A DNA stretch of 64,000 nt. It comes from Flaccisagitta enflata (taxonomy: Eukaryota; Chaetognatha; Sagittoidea; Aphragmophora). The stretch is from positions 98,580,001-98,644,000 of the forward strand of contig OZ231127.1 in NCBI GenBank assembly GCA_965153355.1. Reading direction: 5' to 3'. The notes beneath the pieces are model-generated. The model was given only the letters and a program-made list of their open reading frames with translations. It was not told the DNA's origin and made no database searches. Shown piece by piece: positions 1-11,259 of the stretch; position 1 is the first letter of the stretch; each line of letters starts with the position of its first letter. The position numbers and the translations under genes were made by a program.

Positions 1-835
1 CCGTCCGTCTGTCCGTCCGTCCGTCTGTCCGTCCAGCCGTCCGTCCGTCCGTCCGTCCGTCCGTCCGTCCGTCCGTCCGTCTGTCCATCCGTCTGTCCAT
101 CCGTCCGTCCGTCTGTCCCGTCCGTCCGTCCGTCCGTCCGTCCGTCTGTCCATCCGTCTGTCCATCCGTCCGTCCGTCTGTCCATCTGTCCATCCGTCCC
201 CCCTGCCCCACCCTCAGGGCTTTGTCTCCTTAGGGGCCCAAATCTAAAATGTATGGCCCAAATCCAAGCAAAATAGCCCAAATCCAGTCAAAATGGGCCA
301 AATCCAGGCAAAATGGCCTAGAACCAGGTAAAATGGGCCAAATCTGGCTAGAAAATCTGAATTCTGACCTGAATTCTATCAATCTGGCCCCTTAAACTTA
401 GATTCTGGCTCCCAAAAAACACATCCAAGCCTTAGAGACCCAGATCCTGACCTTTGGGACCCAGATTCTGCCCTCCAAGACCTGAGTTCTGGCATCAAAG
501 ACCTAAATCCTAGCCTCAGAGGCCCAAATACTGGCCTCAGAGACTGAAATCCTTGCCTCTGAGACCAAGAAATTGGTCTCTGAGACCCAGATTCTGGCCT
601 CAGACACCAAGATCCTGGCCAGTTCCTCCCTCAACTTAACCTACAAACTATACAATAAGGGCAAGGGTACCATTGTCCATATACTGCCTTTTGTCATTTC
701 TCCATGGTATTCAATGAAAATTTGAATAACAGGGCATCCTGGACAGATGGAAGGCGGACAGAAGGACGGACGGACGGATGGGCAGATTCCCCGTGTTCTA
801 CAGGACTTTGTCTCCTTCGGGGCTGCTACTCTGCT
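1..835. mobile_element. Foldback element, 5' end outside window
   Basis: Positions 1-208 are a CCGT/CTGT tetranucleotide array. Positions 209-640 are degenerate ~20-bp units of the type 'cagattctggcctcagagac'. Positions 742-835 are a terminal segment (tctacaggac ... ggggctgct ... ctgct) that recurs in inverted orientation at other copies. The order tetranucleotide, C-rich spacer, 20-mer array, terminal segment is the same as in the complete copy at 2564-3235, so the window probably opens inside a foldback copy. There is no coding potential; short ORFs here are repeat artefacts. Confidence 0.6.
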
Positions 836-984
836 CCCTCTCAACCTTAATCACTTTCTACTCAAGCAGGGCACGGGTACTGCTGACCATTTACGGCCTT
901 TGGGCTGCTTTTCAAAGCAACAGAAACAGCATAGGTCATTGGCCCCTTCAGGTCCACTGCCCCTCTAACCACCACACACTCACA

Positions 985-1133
985 TACAGGAGGAGAAAAT
1001 TCCCCATATGTGTGAAAGCATAGGTCATCGACCCCTTTGGGGCCGCTGCCCTGCTTCCCCTTCAACTTCAAGCCCAAACTACTTAGGCAGGGCACAGGTA
1101 CCGCTGACCATCTAACGCTTTTGCGACTATTGA
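985..1133. repeat. Half foldback end with outer flank
   Basis: This is a single terminal segment (ccccatatgtgtgaaagc ... gccgctgccctgc) followed by the outer flank ending in 'ctaacgcttttgcgactatt'. The same flank follows the copies at 2461-2535 and 36666-36733 and precedes, in reverse, the copy at 37665. The conserved flank suggests that the mobile unit is larger than the inverted repeats alone. Confidence 0.6.
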
Positions 1134-1340
1134 AACATAGGAGAGAATATAGTTTTCCATATCCAATTTGGGCAATTTTACAAAGTGGTACTGTTCATTA
1201 ACTGGGATAATGCTTGGAAATTTTGTTTTTTCAGTGCTGTTTGACTGACTATCTGTCTCTGACAATTAATTATTTATTTATTAGTTATTTATTTAATTGA
1301 ATATTTATCATGTACAAAACTAAGAATATGAGCTTTTTTT

Positions 1341-1876
1341 GGGCAGCGGCATAAAGGGCCAATTTCTTGTAGGACATAGGGGGGAATTTCCAGACATCTC
1401 TCCATCCATCCTTCCGTTTGTCAATCCGTCCATCAACTTCCCCTCTCTGGGGCCTCAATTCAGCACTCTCAGGCCTGATTAACACCCTCAAATGAGCTCT
1501 CCAGGCCTCAGATCAGCCCTCAAATCATCTCTCTGGGCCTCAAATTGGCCCTCCAGGCCTCAAATCATACCTCCAGGCCTAAAATCAGCCCTCCAAAACT
1601 CAAATCAGCCATCTAGGTCTAAAATCTGCCCTCAAGTTTTCAAATATGCCCCCAAGCCTCTTGTCAGCCCTCCAGGATTCAAATCAGCCATCTCTGCCTC
1701 AACTCCGCCCTCCAGGCATCAAGCCAACAATCTAGACCTCAAGTTTCCTCTACGAGCCTCAAATCAGTCTTCAATGTTTAAATCAGTCATCTGAGGCTTT
1801 AAGATGCACCTCAGAACATCTGGAAATTCGACCTCTGTCCAACAGGACATTAGCCCTTTGGGGCCGCTGCCCTGCT
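1341..1876. mobile_element. Foldback element with 20-bp minisatellite core
   Basis: The left end (gggcagcggc ... tgtaggacat ... gaatttccagac) is matched in inverted orientation by the right end (tctggaaattcgac ... ggacattagcc ... ggccgctgccctgct). The core 1480-1800 is a ~20-bp minisatellite of the form 'ccaggcctcaaatcagccct'. The ORF across the core is only the translated minisatellite. Confidence 0.65.
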
Positions 1877-1887
1877 CTCACTCCATC

Positions 1888-1966
1888 TTTAGTCGCGTGC
1901 TACACGACTCTACACCCCGCCGTTGGTTGGTCTGTTGGTTGGTTGGTTGGTCGGTTGGTCCCTTTT
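1888..1966 (-). repeat. HINE-like 3' terminus fragment
   Basis: This is a reverse-strand terminus. The hairpin tagtcgcgtgctacacgact is followed by ctctacaccccgcc and a short GGTT/GGTC tetranucleotide run. The same arrangement ends more than ten other copies in the window. Confidence 0.6.
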
Positions 1967-1967
1967 T

Positions 1968-2461
1968 GGGCAGCAGCCCCGAAGGGGTCAATGACCTATG
2001 CTTTCACATATATGGGGAACTTTCTCCTCCTCCTTCTTCTCCTTCTCTGTCCCCCCCCTCAAAGCCCAGCCTCGAGGCCCAAATTCCAGTCTCGAGGCCC
2101 AAATCCCAGTCTTGAGGCCCAAATCCCAGCCTCCAGGCCCAAATCCTAGCCTCAAGGCCTGAATCCTAGCCTGGGGGCCCAGATTTCAGCCTTGAGGCCA
2201 AAATCTCAACCTTGAGGTCCAAATCTCATTTTAGAGGGAAAGGTCCCAGCCTCCATGCTAGGATTTGGGCCTTGAGGCTAGAATTTGGGCCTTGATGCTG
2301 GGATTTGGGCATCCAGACTGGAATTTGGGCTTCGATACTGGAATTTTGGCCTCGAGGCTAGGATTTGAGGGGGGGGTGGAGGAGGAGAAGAAGGAGGAGG
2401 AGAAAATTCCCCATATGTGTGAAAGCATAGGTCATCGACCCCTTTAGGGCCGTTGCCCTGC
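1968..2461. mobile_element. Foldback element with 20-bp minisatellite arms
   Basis: The left end (gggcagcagccccgaagg, then cctatgctttcacatat and a CTCCTCCTTCTT tract) is matched in reverse by 2390-2461. The core consists of 'ggcccaaatcccagcctcga'-type 20-mers, which switch orientation near 2240 to 'aggctaggatttgggcct'. The arms therefore include the minisatellite as well as the ends, and the element can fold into one long hairpin. Confidence 0.65.
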
Positions 2462-2563
2462 TTCCCCTTCAACTTCAAGCCCAAACTACTTAGGCAGGGC
2501 ACGGGTACCGCTCCATCTAACGCTTTTGCGACTATTTACTTTTTCGGCGTGTTTGAGCTTTTT

Positions 2564-3235
2564 GGGCAGCGGCCCTGAAGGGGACGATGTCCTGTAGAAC
2601 ACAGGGGAACTCTCGTTCGTTCGTCTGTCCATCCGTGCGTCCCCCCCCTGCCCCCGCCTTGTGAGTCAACCTAGCCTCAGGGATCAAATCCCAGCCTCGA
2701 GACTCAAATCCCAGCCTCAAGGCTCAAGTCCCAGCCTTGAGGCTCAAAACCCAGCCTTGAGGCTCAGATCCGAGCCTTGGGACTCAAATCCCAGACTTGT
2801 GGCTCAAATCCCAGCCTTGAGACTCAAAACCCAGCCTTGAGGCTCAGATCCCAGCCTTGAGGCTCGAATCCCAGCCTCAAGGCTCAAATGCCAGCCTCGA
2901 GGCTCAAATGCCAGCTTCAAGGTTCAAATCCCAGCCTCGAGGCTCAAATCCCAGCCTCAAGGCTCAAATCCCAGCCTCGAGGCTCAAATCCCAGCCTCAA
3001 GGCTCAAATCCCAGCCTCGAGGCTCAAATCCCAGCCTCAAGGCCCAAATCCCAGCCTTGAGGCTCAAATCCCAGCCTTGAGGCTCAAATCCCAGCCTTGA
3101 GGCTCAAATTCCTTTAAGGTTCATATCCCAGCCTCGAGGCTCAAATCTGCACACACAGAAGGATGGACGGACAAACAAATGAAAGTCCCCCTGTGTTCTA
3201 CAGGACATCGTCCCCTTTGGGGCCGCTGCCCTGCT
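2564..3235. mobile_element. Foldback element with regular 20-bp minisatellite
   Basis: The inverted ends are about 75 bp and clear: gggcagcggccctgaagggg ... cctgtagaacacagggg on the left, and cccctgtgttctacagg ... ccccaaagg...gccgctgccctgct on the right. Each is followed inward by a short GTCC/GTTC tetranucleotide tract. Positions 2680-3150 hold roughly 22 units of the 20-mer 'ggctcaaatcccagcctcga', alternating tcga and tcaa. This is the best-preserved copy of the family. ORFs across it encode artefactual repeats such as PASRLKSQP. Confidence 0.7.
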
Positions 3236-3289
3236 ACCCATCACCTTCAATCACCATCATACATAGCAGGGCAACGGGTATCTCTGACC

Positions 3290-3408
3290 ACACATTGCCC
3301 TTGGGTATACAGCTCCTGCCCAGATGCCCTTGTGACCTTCTCCAGAACCGGTCCTGCCCACCCGCACTCAACTAGGGTAGCCATGTATCTGGCCTTGTTT
3401 TACTTGAT
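3290..3408 (-). repeat. HINE-like 5' end fragment
   Basis: Reverse-strand copy of the conserved 5' part: gctcctgcccagatg, gtcctgcccacccgcact, agggtagccatgtatctggccttgtt. It matches the 5' ends of the fuller copies at 29214 and 31466. Confidence 0.6.
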
Positions 3409-3449
3409 CACACCAAGCAGGGTATTGAGTTCCGCTGAGTGCCAAATAG

Positions 3450-3770
3450 GTGGTTTGGGCATACAAACCCCAAAATCACCATCACTGACACCCCTTAAAC
3501 CATCAAAACACCTAATTCATCAACACCATGGCTGGTTTGTGCATATTAGAGGCGTTATTTACTCAACCTTACCCAAAACGTCCAAATCACCACCACCGAC
3601 ACCCCTAAAACCACTCAAACACCTAAATCACCAACACTATGGGTGGTTTGCGCATACTAGAGGCATTATATACCCAACCATCACTAAAAACCCCCAAATT
3701 ACCATCACCAACACCCCTAAAACCACCCAAACACCAAATTTCCTTAAATCAGCAATGGGATTGACTATGT
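3450..3770. repeat. ~113-bp tandem repeat, about 3 copies
   Basis: Three units contain ggtttgtgcatattagaggc, an (a)ccaaa-t-accatcac-gacacccct motif and acctaaatcaccaacactatg. The recurring 'gacacccct' motif at about 3485, 3597 and 3710 gives a spacing of 112-113 bp. A long forward reading frame over 3179-3856 results from the repeat (THREE-fold HQHxGWF phrase) and from an upstream foldback end; I do not call it a gene. Confidence 0.6.
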
Positions 3771-3935
3771 GCGATGCTTGGATCAATAGATCCAGTTTGC
3801 CACAGCTACACTCCACTATGGAAGTGGCTAAATCTGAGACAAAACCTAAAGATTGACAATAATGATTATATTGAATACAATAGCAAAGAAATGAAATTTA
3901 AAAGATTATTTTTCTTCATTTTTTGGGTTTTTATA

Positions 3936-4444
3936 CAGTAGATGTCGTCTAGACTTGGAAATACGGGGGAGCTCATAACCTCAGCATCAGTACAGTGAGG
4001 GGACTGATAATTTGCTAGTGTAATGTATAGACCCTAAGGGGTTGACGATGGAGTATGAAATCCCCGTACGACTTACCTTACAAAAAAAACTTTTAGTATA
4101 AAATATAAGGATCAATCACTTTTATGGCAGAATTTCAGCTTCATTTATTTGCTTTAATTGCAAAACCAGCCGGGGATTCGAACCTGGAACTGTTGAAGAA
4201 AGACATTGATCAAGAAGGATTTGAAGCCAAGTGAGTTAACCACTAGACCAATTCTGGCGGCTGCTTAATCAAAATCAATTTGTTTTAGTATATTCAAAAG
4301 AATTTTCTATCCACAGAGCTGCCATACCCCATCGTCAACCCTATAGGACATAACCATTATACAGACACAGTTTCATTTCATTGGCGCAAATGGTAGTTAG
4401 GATATGAGGGCCCCCGTATTTCCAAGTCTAGACGACATCTACTG
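3936..4444. mobile_element. TIR element, Tc1/mariner-like MITE carrying a tRNA-like sequence
   Basis: The first 34 bp (3936-3969, beginning CAGTAGATGTCG) are the exact reverse complement of the last 34 bp (4411-4444, ending CGACATCTACTG). The element is flanked by TA on both sides (3934-3935 and 4445-4446), the target duplication of the Tc1/mariner superfamily. A second inner inverted pair, gggttgacgatgg (about 4040) and ccatcgtcaaccc (about 4330), strengthens the foldback. No transposase is encoded, so it is non-autonomous. Perfect TIRs imply a recent insertion or gene conversion. Confidence 0.85.
4166..4257 (-). tRNA. tRNA-like sequence, probably a pseudo-tRNA
   Basis: On the minus strand there is a good A box (TGGTCTAGTGG) and a good B box (GGTTCGAATCC), the two internal pol III promoter elements. 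They are spaced as in a tRNA with an intron or long variable arm. CCAG near the 5' side can pair with CTGG at the 3' side. The T stem has mismatches and the anticodon arm does not fold cleanly (a loop CTTCAAA is possible), so I do not assign an amino acid. It lies inside the TIR element 3936-4444. Confidence 0.5.
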
Positions 4445-4446
4445 TA

Positions 4447-6199
4447 TGCAATAAGGTCATTTTTAACAATTCAAGATTATTTTAGAATACAAGAAATCTT
4501 TAAATCTCCTTAAAAACAAATAGTGCGATTTCAATATTTCTTATTGGTAACAAAAAAATCTTTAAATGTTTTCTGAATAAAGGCTTGGTTATTACAACTA
4601 AAAAAAAAAGATATTATATCTTTATCAATAATCTTTTATTTAGCTTAAGATATATAAGATACTACTCAAAATATGCAAAGTGAAAGCTGAATTATATATA
4701 ATTTCACTAATCCATCGATAAGTTTCTTGGACAAAAAATTCATTGTTTTTTGATGGAGTTTAAGCTTAATAAAAACACAGAATAAACACAGAATAAAATA
4801 TCACTAAGAATTTTCTTTTCTTTTTAATCTTTAAAAGTATCATGAATGATTTGAAACTCAGAAAATGCTAAAAACGAATTAGGTGATGATATTCATTTTT
4901 CTTTTTTCATGTATACAAAAGAAATAAGAATGATAAGAATATACTTAAAATTATACATCTTTAATCTTTTTAGTATTTTCAATTGTTCTCGATTATATCT
5001 GGTTCTCAAGCATGTGCAACCCATTGTGCATGTGTTAGAAATGTATGTCCGTCCGTCTATTAAGTATGTGTGATTTTGTCTCTTTTGTGTGCTTTTGGCT
5101 TTTCCTCTTTTTCGATTATTCAATGCCCGCGTCTTTTGTTTCTCGCCATTTTTTATATTGAACGCTAGATGGGTAACCATATGGTTGCGCCTTGTATTTT
5201 GTGCCATTTGTTTTTATTACGTAGGCGAATATACGTATCTCTTCTTTCGTATCATCCAATTTTTGGATTGATTGATTTTATTTATTTACGGCATTGCTTC
5301 TTAAAGTGATTGATTGATTTTTCGTGATCGTTTGAATGCGCCCTTGGAATTCACTAATTTCAATAATCTCTCATCTCTTTATTGCAGACAAACTAATGAA
5401 CGGACAATTAACGTTAATTTGACTTCGACAGACTGTGGGTTGAAACCAACGAAAGTGGGCCTAAAAGTAAGTTTTATAGACGCTTTTTGCTTTTATTATC
5501 GTTGTTCTTATCTTGTTTCCGGTCTGTTATTTTGTCTTTTGCCCTTTTGCATTTTTATCGCCGGATTTTAGTATGGTTTTTATCGCTTGCCCGATCAGCT
5601 TGCTATAGGGATGATATGGATGAATTTAATGGGATGGGCCAGCAGGGGCAGGTATTATCAGGTGGCATGGGCTCTGAAGAAGATGAACATGTAGTCATGT
5701 GCTGTTTCTGTCCTTTATTGTGTCCTATCTCGATTTCATGTTATCTTTTGCGCTTGCTGATCACAATTAACGCCCACTTTCCCTTTCATTTTTCCCCCTC
5801 TCTTCAGTTGTTGAAATTTTTATGGAATAAACGAGACGATCGCCTTCCTATTTTCCAATCGGCCAACTTTCTTTTCACCACAAGTCGTCAGTCAGATAGA
5901 CGCCCATAGACAGTGCTAGTTGAAACTCGTGGGCGTAATTTTATATTTCAACAATTTAAAAACGACTCGACTCTTTTCATCTTCACTCTCCGAAACGAAA
6001 ATTGACACGGCACGCCAAGGCAACGACGACACCGTCTCGACCGCTTCAACGTCATCTCGTGTATCTCACTTCGGTTTGAATCAGGGTCCGTCGAACCGCT
6101 TAGCGCGTTAATGAGGAACGACATCACTGCGGAAATGAAAGGGCGCCGGCGCCGACGCCGCTTACTTGCACCGGCGAACGACGACTCGACGACGCCGTC
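4447..6199. other. AT-rich intergenic DNA, no gene identified
   Basis: 4447-4900 is AT-rich with homopolymer runs. From 5300 to 6000 short open frames occur but none is convincing. At 5380-5466 a segment bounded by an acceptor-like ttattgcag and a donor-like aaaagtaagt could be an isolated exon, but no protein could be recognised. The 5' LTR of the adjoining BEL/Pao element should lie here or slightly further in; I could not define it, because the second LTR is not in the window. Confidence 0.4.
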
Positions 6200-6208
6200 A
6201 GGAATCAG

Positions 6209-9200
6209 ATGTGCCGACACGCCTTTCGACATGGGTCACGACTTCATATCGGCGTAAGGCAATGGCGCTCGACTCGATGCCCAGCGACCCTCTTCGATTC
6301 GGCGTCTTCTTTGCGTCGAATCCGGCGCGAATGGGACTCCATGCGTTTCTTTGATCGTGAAAACTATCCAGAGGGTTTTCCTTCCAACGCCGACATCGTG
6401 AACGCAGTGCACAATGACATTGGGAATCGCAAAGACCCGTCAACGAATTCTCATGGAACAGTCTCCCAACTGACACTCACGCCGCCCGTGACAATGTTAC
6501 CGGCGCTCCGACTCAAGGATACGAACGTCTTCGCCAAACCCCGACGGATCCGAGTATCTACCACTTCCGGTCCCGCGACATGGTGCGCAATCTCCAACTG
6601 GCAGCCAATTTTAAATCTGCCGCCGATCCAAAGAGGAGATGCCGTCAATCAATGGGTATCAGATTTGGTCCCGGAAATTGAACCTGCGCGCGCGTCTCCA
6701 ATGGAGCAAGCTGACGACATGCTTGCGGATCTCGACAGCGCCGCTCTCGCAGAAGGCCGCGGGATCATCAACGGATTGACGCCGCAGGAGAGGGCGAGGC
6801 GACGCTTCGTCAACAGGAGTGCTGAGAGAGACAGATGGGGTAGGCAGTTGGAGGAGGAAATGCGACAAGGCCGTCGGCTGATTGGTGATATGCAGCAGCA
6901 ACAACGGGAGGAGGAGCAGCGGCAGCAGCAGAACCTTAACAGCGGCAGCATCAATTGCATGCTGCAGCAACAACTCCAACAGCAACGTCAACTCCACCGA
7001 CCACAGGAGCAGCAACAAACGACGGCTCAACGGCAGCGGCAAGGCTGTTGCAACGGCAGCAGTTACGCTTAGCTCCAACAATTTTGTCAACAAGATCAAC
7101 AACAACATCAGATCCTGCAGCCGGCGGCACAACCTGTGGCTCAACAACAACAACAATACGATCAACAGCAGCAACAACAGCAACAGCAACAACAACAAGA
7201 GCTGCGACAACGTCAGCGGCAATGCAGCCGCATGGACAACAACAACAGCGGCAAAATGATGCAGGGAAAATACGCAACAGCAACTGCAGCAGCAACAGCA
7301 GCCTTCCGCCGCGGTCCCAGCGGTGGTAGTGGATCCTCCAGCTTCAAATAACCATCCTGCCGAACATGAACGTCAGTGAGAGACAGAAGAGAGACAGCAA
7401 CGCCTTGCAGATCAACGTCTGCGCATGATGAAGAAAGCTGAAAGGTGAAAGGTAGAGGTATAACAGCTCAAAAGCGCGATCCCTTCAGTGCCGTGGGTTT
7501 CAACAGCGAAGCTCATCACAAGAAGACAAAGTTATACGACAGAATGTGTAACTTTCGCCAACAGTAGCAACGAGATGAAGATAGAAGAGCAGGAGTATTC
7601 AACAATGCGGCAGAAATGCAACGAAAGCACTGGAATAGCCTGAACGACGGCGGCATTAGTGGAGCTTTAGAGCAGCGGGATGTGAAGCTTAGACAACTGT
7701 CTGAGCTGGACCAGCAGCAGACCGCAGCATCCGCCAAAAGACGGGTGATCTATCTTCAGAAATTTCAATCGGGATTGTTCCGAATTCGAACATGCAGCAA
7801 CGTCATGTGCAGTCAGTGGAAACGTCCGTCAAGCAGCCGATGCAGCAGCAGCAACAGATTAGACGCGCTTGGCAGCAAGGACAGCGATGTCTTCACAGCA
7901 ACAGAATGAACAGCAACAGCGTCCTGACCAGCAACAGCAGCTTCAACATCAACAGTGGCAGCATGCTTGGCTTCAACAACAGCAGCAGCATCAGGATCAG
8001 CATCATCAAACCCCAGCAGCAACGATTCTCCCTACCGCAACGGAAGTGATCTTCGAGAAGCAGATTGGTTCTGCTAGAAAGGAGACTAGTCTTCCCCATC
8101 AGAGGAAAAGGTCTTTCAACACAGCCAGGCGGAGGTGATGCGACGGAGGCGATGCGCAGGAGGCAGAAGCAGGAGGAGGCCGACGTGAAGATGGCACAGC
8201 AGCTGCAGGGATAAAAGTCGCTCCCAAGAAGACAATGAGTGGATTGCAGCCAAGGCGCGCAGTGCGCAGCGCCTCTAACGCCTCAGCGGAAGTCATCCAG
8301 CAGAATCAACGTTTGCAGCAGGAAGTGGATAGTTTGAGGATGCAGATTCAGCTGAGAGACTTTGACCCGACCTTGCCGCAGCAAGAGCAGAAGAGAAACA
8401 ACGAAAAGAGGAACAACAACAGCGACAGTACGTCGCCAAGATTTTGATGCTCCCCAATTCCATCAAGATGATCGTCAACTTAACAAGCAGATCAGCAAGA
8501 GGAAGTTGGGTGGAGTGTAAAGCCACCAAGAGATCTCCGATGAAAGTCGAGAGTCAATAAGCTATCCAAACCCCAGCGTATCATCAAGTGGAGCATCATC
8601 AAGTAGCCCGTCAACCGGAAGTCCATGTTCAGATGCCCAGCAATCCGGCTCTGGACAGGTTTTTGGAAAGAGCGACGTACAATGATCTCATGCAAGCAAG
8701 GGAAATCGGCCTCAAAGCGTTGGAGAGAGCAAGACCTGAGAAGCCTCTGCAGGAGCTTTCATCCACCGACTTCATGATGTGGAAGAGGAAGTTAAAGATG
8801 CTGAAGCATGAGGGCTTGACGCAAATGGACATCTTATTGGAATTGCCTAAGTAGTTTGCTGGTCCGGCAAAAGAGATCATTGAAACTGCGGCGATTGGCG
8901 CAACTGAAGCGACAGCAAGAGGAGAAATTGGCGACGCCTATGCAAAAATGGACATCGTCTTCATGGCGAGGCGCTACAACATTGCGGCGCTGTTCAACGA
9001 AATCGTCGCGGAGGCGAAGATCCAATCGGCCGACCATGCAAGGCATTTCAATTTGTCTGCAAGGTTACAAAAGGCAAAAAAGAAGATTGAGGACCTGTGG
9101 AGAAGTGCAACAATGCTATAATGACGAGCAGCTGCTGGAGATCCTCAACAAGAGGGTCCCTCATCCTGCGGCTAAATTCTGGGAAAAGCAACATGAAGCA

Positions 9201-9595
9201 GCCCAAAATGGACAATTATTACTATTTAAACTTAACTTGGTCAATATGATCGGGAACATGGGTGATTCAGCGCAACAAAGGCGCAAGCTGCAAGACAGCA
9301 TCAGTGGCAGCAGTCGCAACTACAGAGGAAGAAGCGCCATCATCATATGAAGATGCTTTGACCAATGGCAAGCAAAAGACGCGGTCGGCGGACCGCTGCA
9401 ACGTCTGCAGTGGGATGCATCAAACAGAAGAATGTCATCAGCTGTTAGAGTTGGAAGTGGACGAGAGTTCAAAGATCATGTCTCGTACGTCTTTGCTTCC
9501 ACTGTCTCGCGCCAGGACACAACGCCAAAGGATGCTTGAACAGACCGACTTGCCAAACCTGCAAGAAGCGACATAGCAATTCTCTGAGCGCTACA
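6209..9595 (+). pseudogene. BEL/Pao gag remnant with zinc knuckles
   Basis: Gag of BEL elements forms the retrotransposon particle and binds RNA. The first open block (6209-7072) ends in glutamine-rich sequence from CAG/CAA repeats, which continue in shifting frames to about 8050. The block 8588-9350 reads as helical gag-like sequence (FMMWKRKLKMLKHEG, then an ALFNEIVAEAK-type segment) across a stop at 8852 and a frame change. At 9391-9595, reading across shifts, are two cysteine clusters: CNVCSGMHQTEEC, and a CFHC...GH...C knuckle followed by CQTCKKRH. This paired arrangement is typical of BEL/Pao gag just before the protease. Many frameshifts make it non-functional. Confidence 0.75.
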
Positions 9596-9780
9596 AGAAA
9601 GAAAAGAAAAAAAAGAAAGAGAAAATAAGCAGAAATAAAATCGCTGGCTCCTTCAAAAAAGTCAGGATGCGGCTGCAACGCCCCTCCAACAGCTCCGTCG
9701 GCGGGAGCAGCCAATCCTACGGAGGTGATCTCTTCTACGTCACGGCATGACTGGCCCGGCAACGGCATTGTCGCGGTCCG

Positions 9781-11033
9781 TCTCTTCATTCGGCGACGTT
9801 GTCCGTCCGATTGTTCCAGTGACTATCATAAACAATTCTTCTGGTGCGCAGAGGACGATTTACGCTATGATCGCCTCAGGCGCTGATCGCAGCGTGATCA
9901 GTACTAATGTCGTCGCAGTCTTCTGAGATTCCAACAAAAACAGTGCAAATGGCCAGTACTGTGGGAAATCATGTTATTGAGGATCGTTTCGCCGCATCAT
10001 TCACTATGCAATCGGTCGACGAGGAATACGTCGTCGACGTCAACGACGCATTGGTGGGTGATTTATTGCCGAGTGAACGCGACATTCCTCCTTTTCTCCA
10101 TGACCTATCAGACCAACCTCGCATCGAAGGCATAAAATTTCCAGAAGCTGAAGGCGGTGTATAGTAGTCATCGGAGCGCGCATGCGGATGCCGTCGCTCA
10201 AGAAATCCGTCGAGGGCCTTCAGGATCTTTGACTTGCTTCAGATATCTATTCGGTTGGACTGTATGTGGAAAAACAGGCAAGAGAGGACGAAATATTGCG
10301 TCGATCAACGCTATCGCGACGGATGACCGCGTCCTCCACGATACCATCGATCGCATCCTCGACTGTCGCGTCCTCAACAGCAACATTGGCCGCATCTTCT
10401 ACCATGACTTTGCATCATCAATAGTCTATCAAGAGGAGATGGGTGATTCCCTTGAAAATGTCAGAGCCGTGCAAGCGTTAGAGGAAAGACATATTTTTGC
10501 CCAATTGCTTGAAAAGTACTTTGCTCCCGTCACATGGAAATTTCATCACGAAAAAAATCCCATGGAGATTCTGAGAAGAGTGAAATCCACGACCGACTGC
10601 GATGAAGCGGCACTCGGTAACCAGCGTTTTCGCTTCAAGCGTGATCCAGCCTTCAAAGAAAGAGTCTTCCGTGAAATCGAGAAGTTTTACGAGGCAGGAG
10701 TGGCGATTAAGATTGACAGCGTCGGCGACGACGACGGCATTGAGAAGCCGCGCTGGTACTTGCCGCTTCATATTGTTGAGTTGCGCGGAAAAACGCGCGT
10801 ATGCCACGATGCGCGTGCAGTGACAGGCAGGATCTCACTCAATGATTTGCTCGTCGGAGGTCCAATCGTAATAGACAGCTTGATGGACATCCTCATGCGT
10901 TTTCGTCAGTGGAAGATCGCCTTTGTGTGATATAAAGGCGTTCTTCCACCAGATCCATGTAAATCCTCATGACGCTGATTTGTTCAGATTCTTTTAGTTC
11001 AAAGACCGTACTCTACGAGAAGCCATTTTGAAT
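9781..11033 (+). pseudogene. BEL/Pao protease and reverse transcriptase N-terminus remnant
   Basis: A protease-like segment at about 9800-9925 reads RPIVPVTI then YAMIASGADRSVIS. BEL proteases carry D-S/T-G at this point, so the catalytic aspartate position is alanine here. The 9907-10164 block contains DDALIGD-like sequence ending in IEGIKFPEAEGG, and the frame then shifts to 10157-10930. That frame contains the family phrase YLFGWTVCGK, the linker to RT, then WYLPLHIV, TRVCHDA and SLNDLLVGGP. After a TGA at 10928 the sequence continues as DIKAFFHQIHV, the first RT catalytic aspartate block. It ends at the assembly gap. Order and motifs are family knowledge; the decay is seen directly. Confidence 0.8.
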
Positions 11034-11043
11034 NNNNNNNNNN
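11034..11043. other. Assembly gap (10 N)
   Basis: There are ten ambiguous bases. A fixed-size 10-N run usually marks a scaffold join of unknown length, so the distance between the BEL/Pao remnant and the genes downstream is not known. Confidence 0.95.
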
Positions 11044-11259
11044 TGGTTGGACGAAGCCGAACTCATGGTGAAAGCATTCTACAAGTTTACAAGAACCTTT
11101 GGTGAGGATTTTATCACTGTTTAATCGCTTTTAGCCATAATAGAGGACAATGGAATGTTGCAAAAAAAAGACAGTGACTAATTGGCAAATGGGGAATTTT
11201 TGGCTGATTATGCCCACTTCCTGTTTTTTTTGTGTGTTTTTTTGTTTTTGTTTTTGCAG

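Larger units (their letters stand above)
6200..11033 (+). mobile_element. Decayed BEL/Pao LTR retrotransposon (5' part)
   Basis: The order gag-like region, CCHC knuckles, aspartic protease, then reverse-transcriptase N-terminus on one strand is that of a BEL/Pao element. The coding sequence is spread over all three frames, with stops at many points. It runs directly into the N gap at 11034; RNase H, integrase and the 3' LTR are not seen on the far side. Either the 3' half collapsed in the assembly or the element is truncated. Base composition (CAG/CAA-rich gag, GC-richer pol) differs from the AT-rich flanks. Confidence 0.8.

Noticed and set aside
2857-3100. Repetitive PASRLKSQP-type proteins
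   Set aside because: The frame is open only because the 20-bp unit (20 x 3 = 60) lacks stops in that frame; it lies in a foldback core.
3179-3856. 225-codon open frame on the plus strand
   Set aside because: It runs through a foldback end, a HINE-like fragment and a 113-bp tandem repeat; the translated repeats follow the DNA period and there is no domain.
4166-4257. Functional tRNA with opal (UCA) anticodon
   Set aside because: The loop CTTCAAA would give UCA, but the anticodon and T stems do not pair properly and the acceptor stem has only four pairs; a pseudo-tRNA is more likely.
6600-8100. Many glutamine-, leucine- or serine-rich frames on both strands
   Set aside because: They are frames of CAG/CAA repeats within the BEL/Pao gag remnant; the opposite-strand leucine-rich frames are shadows of it.
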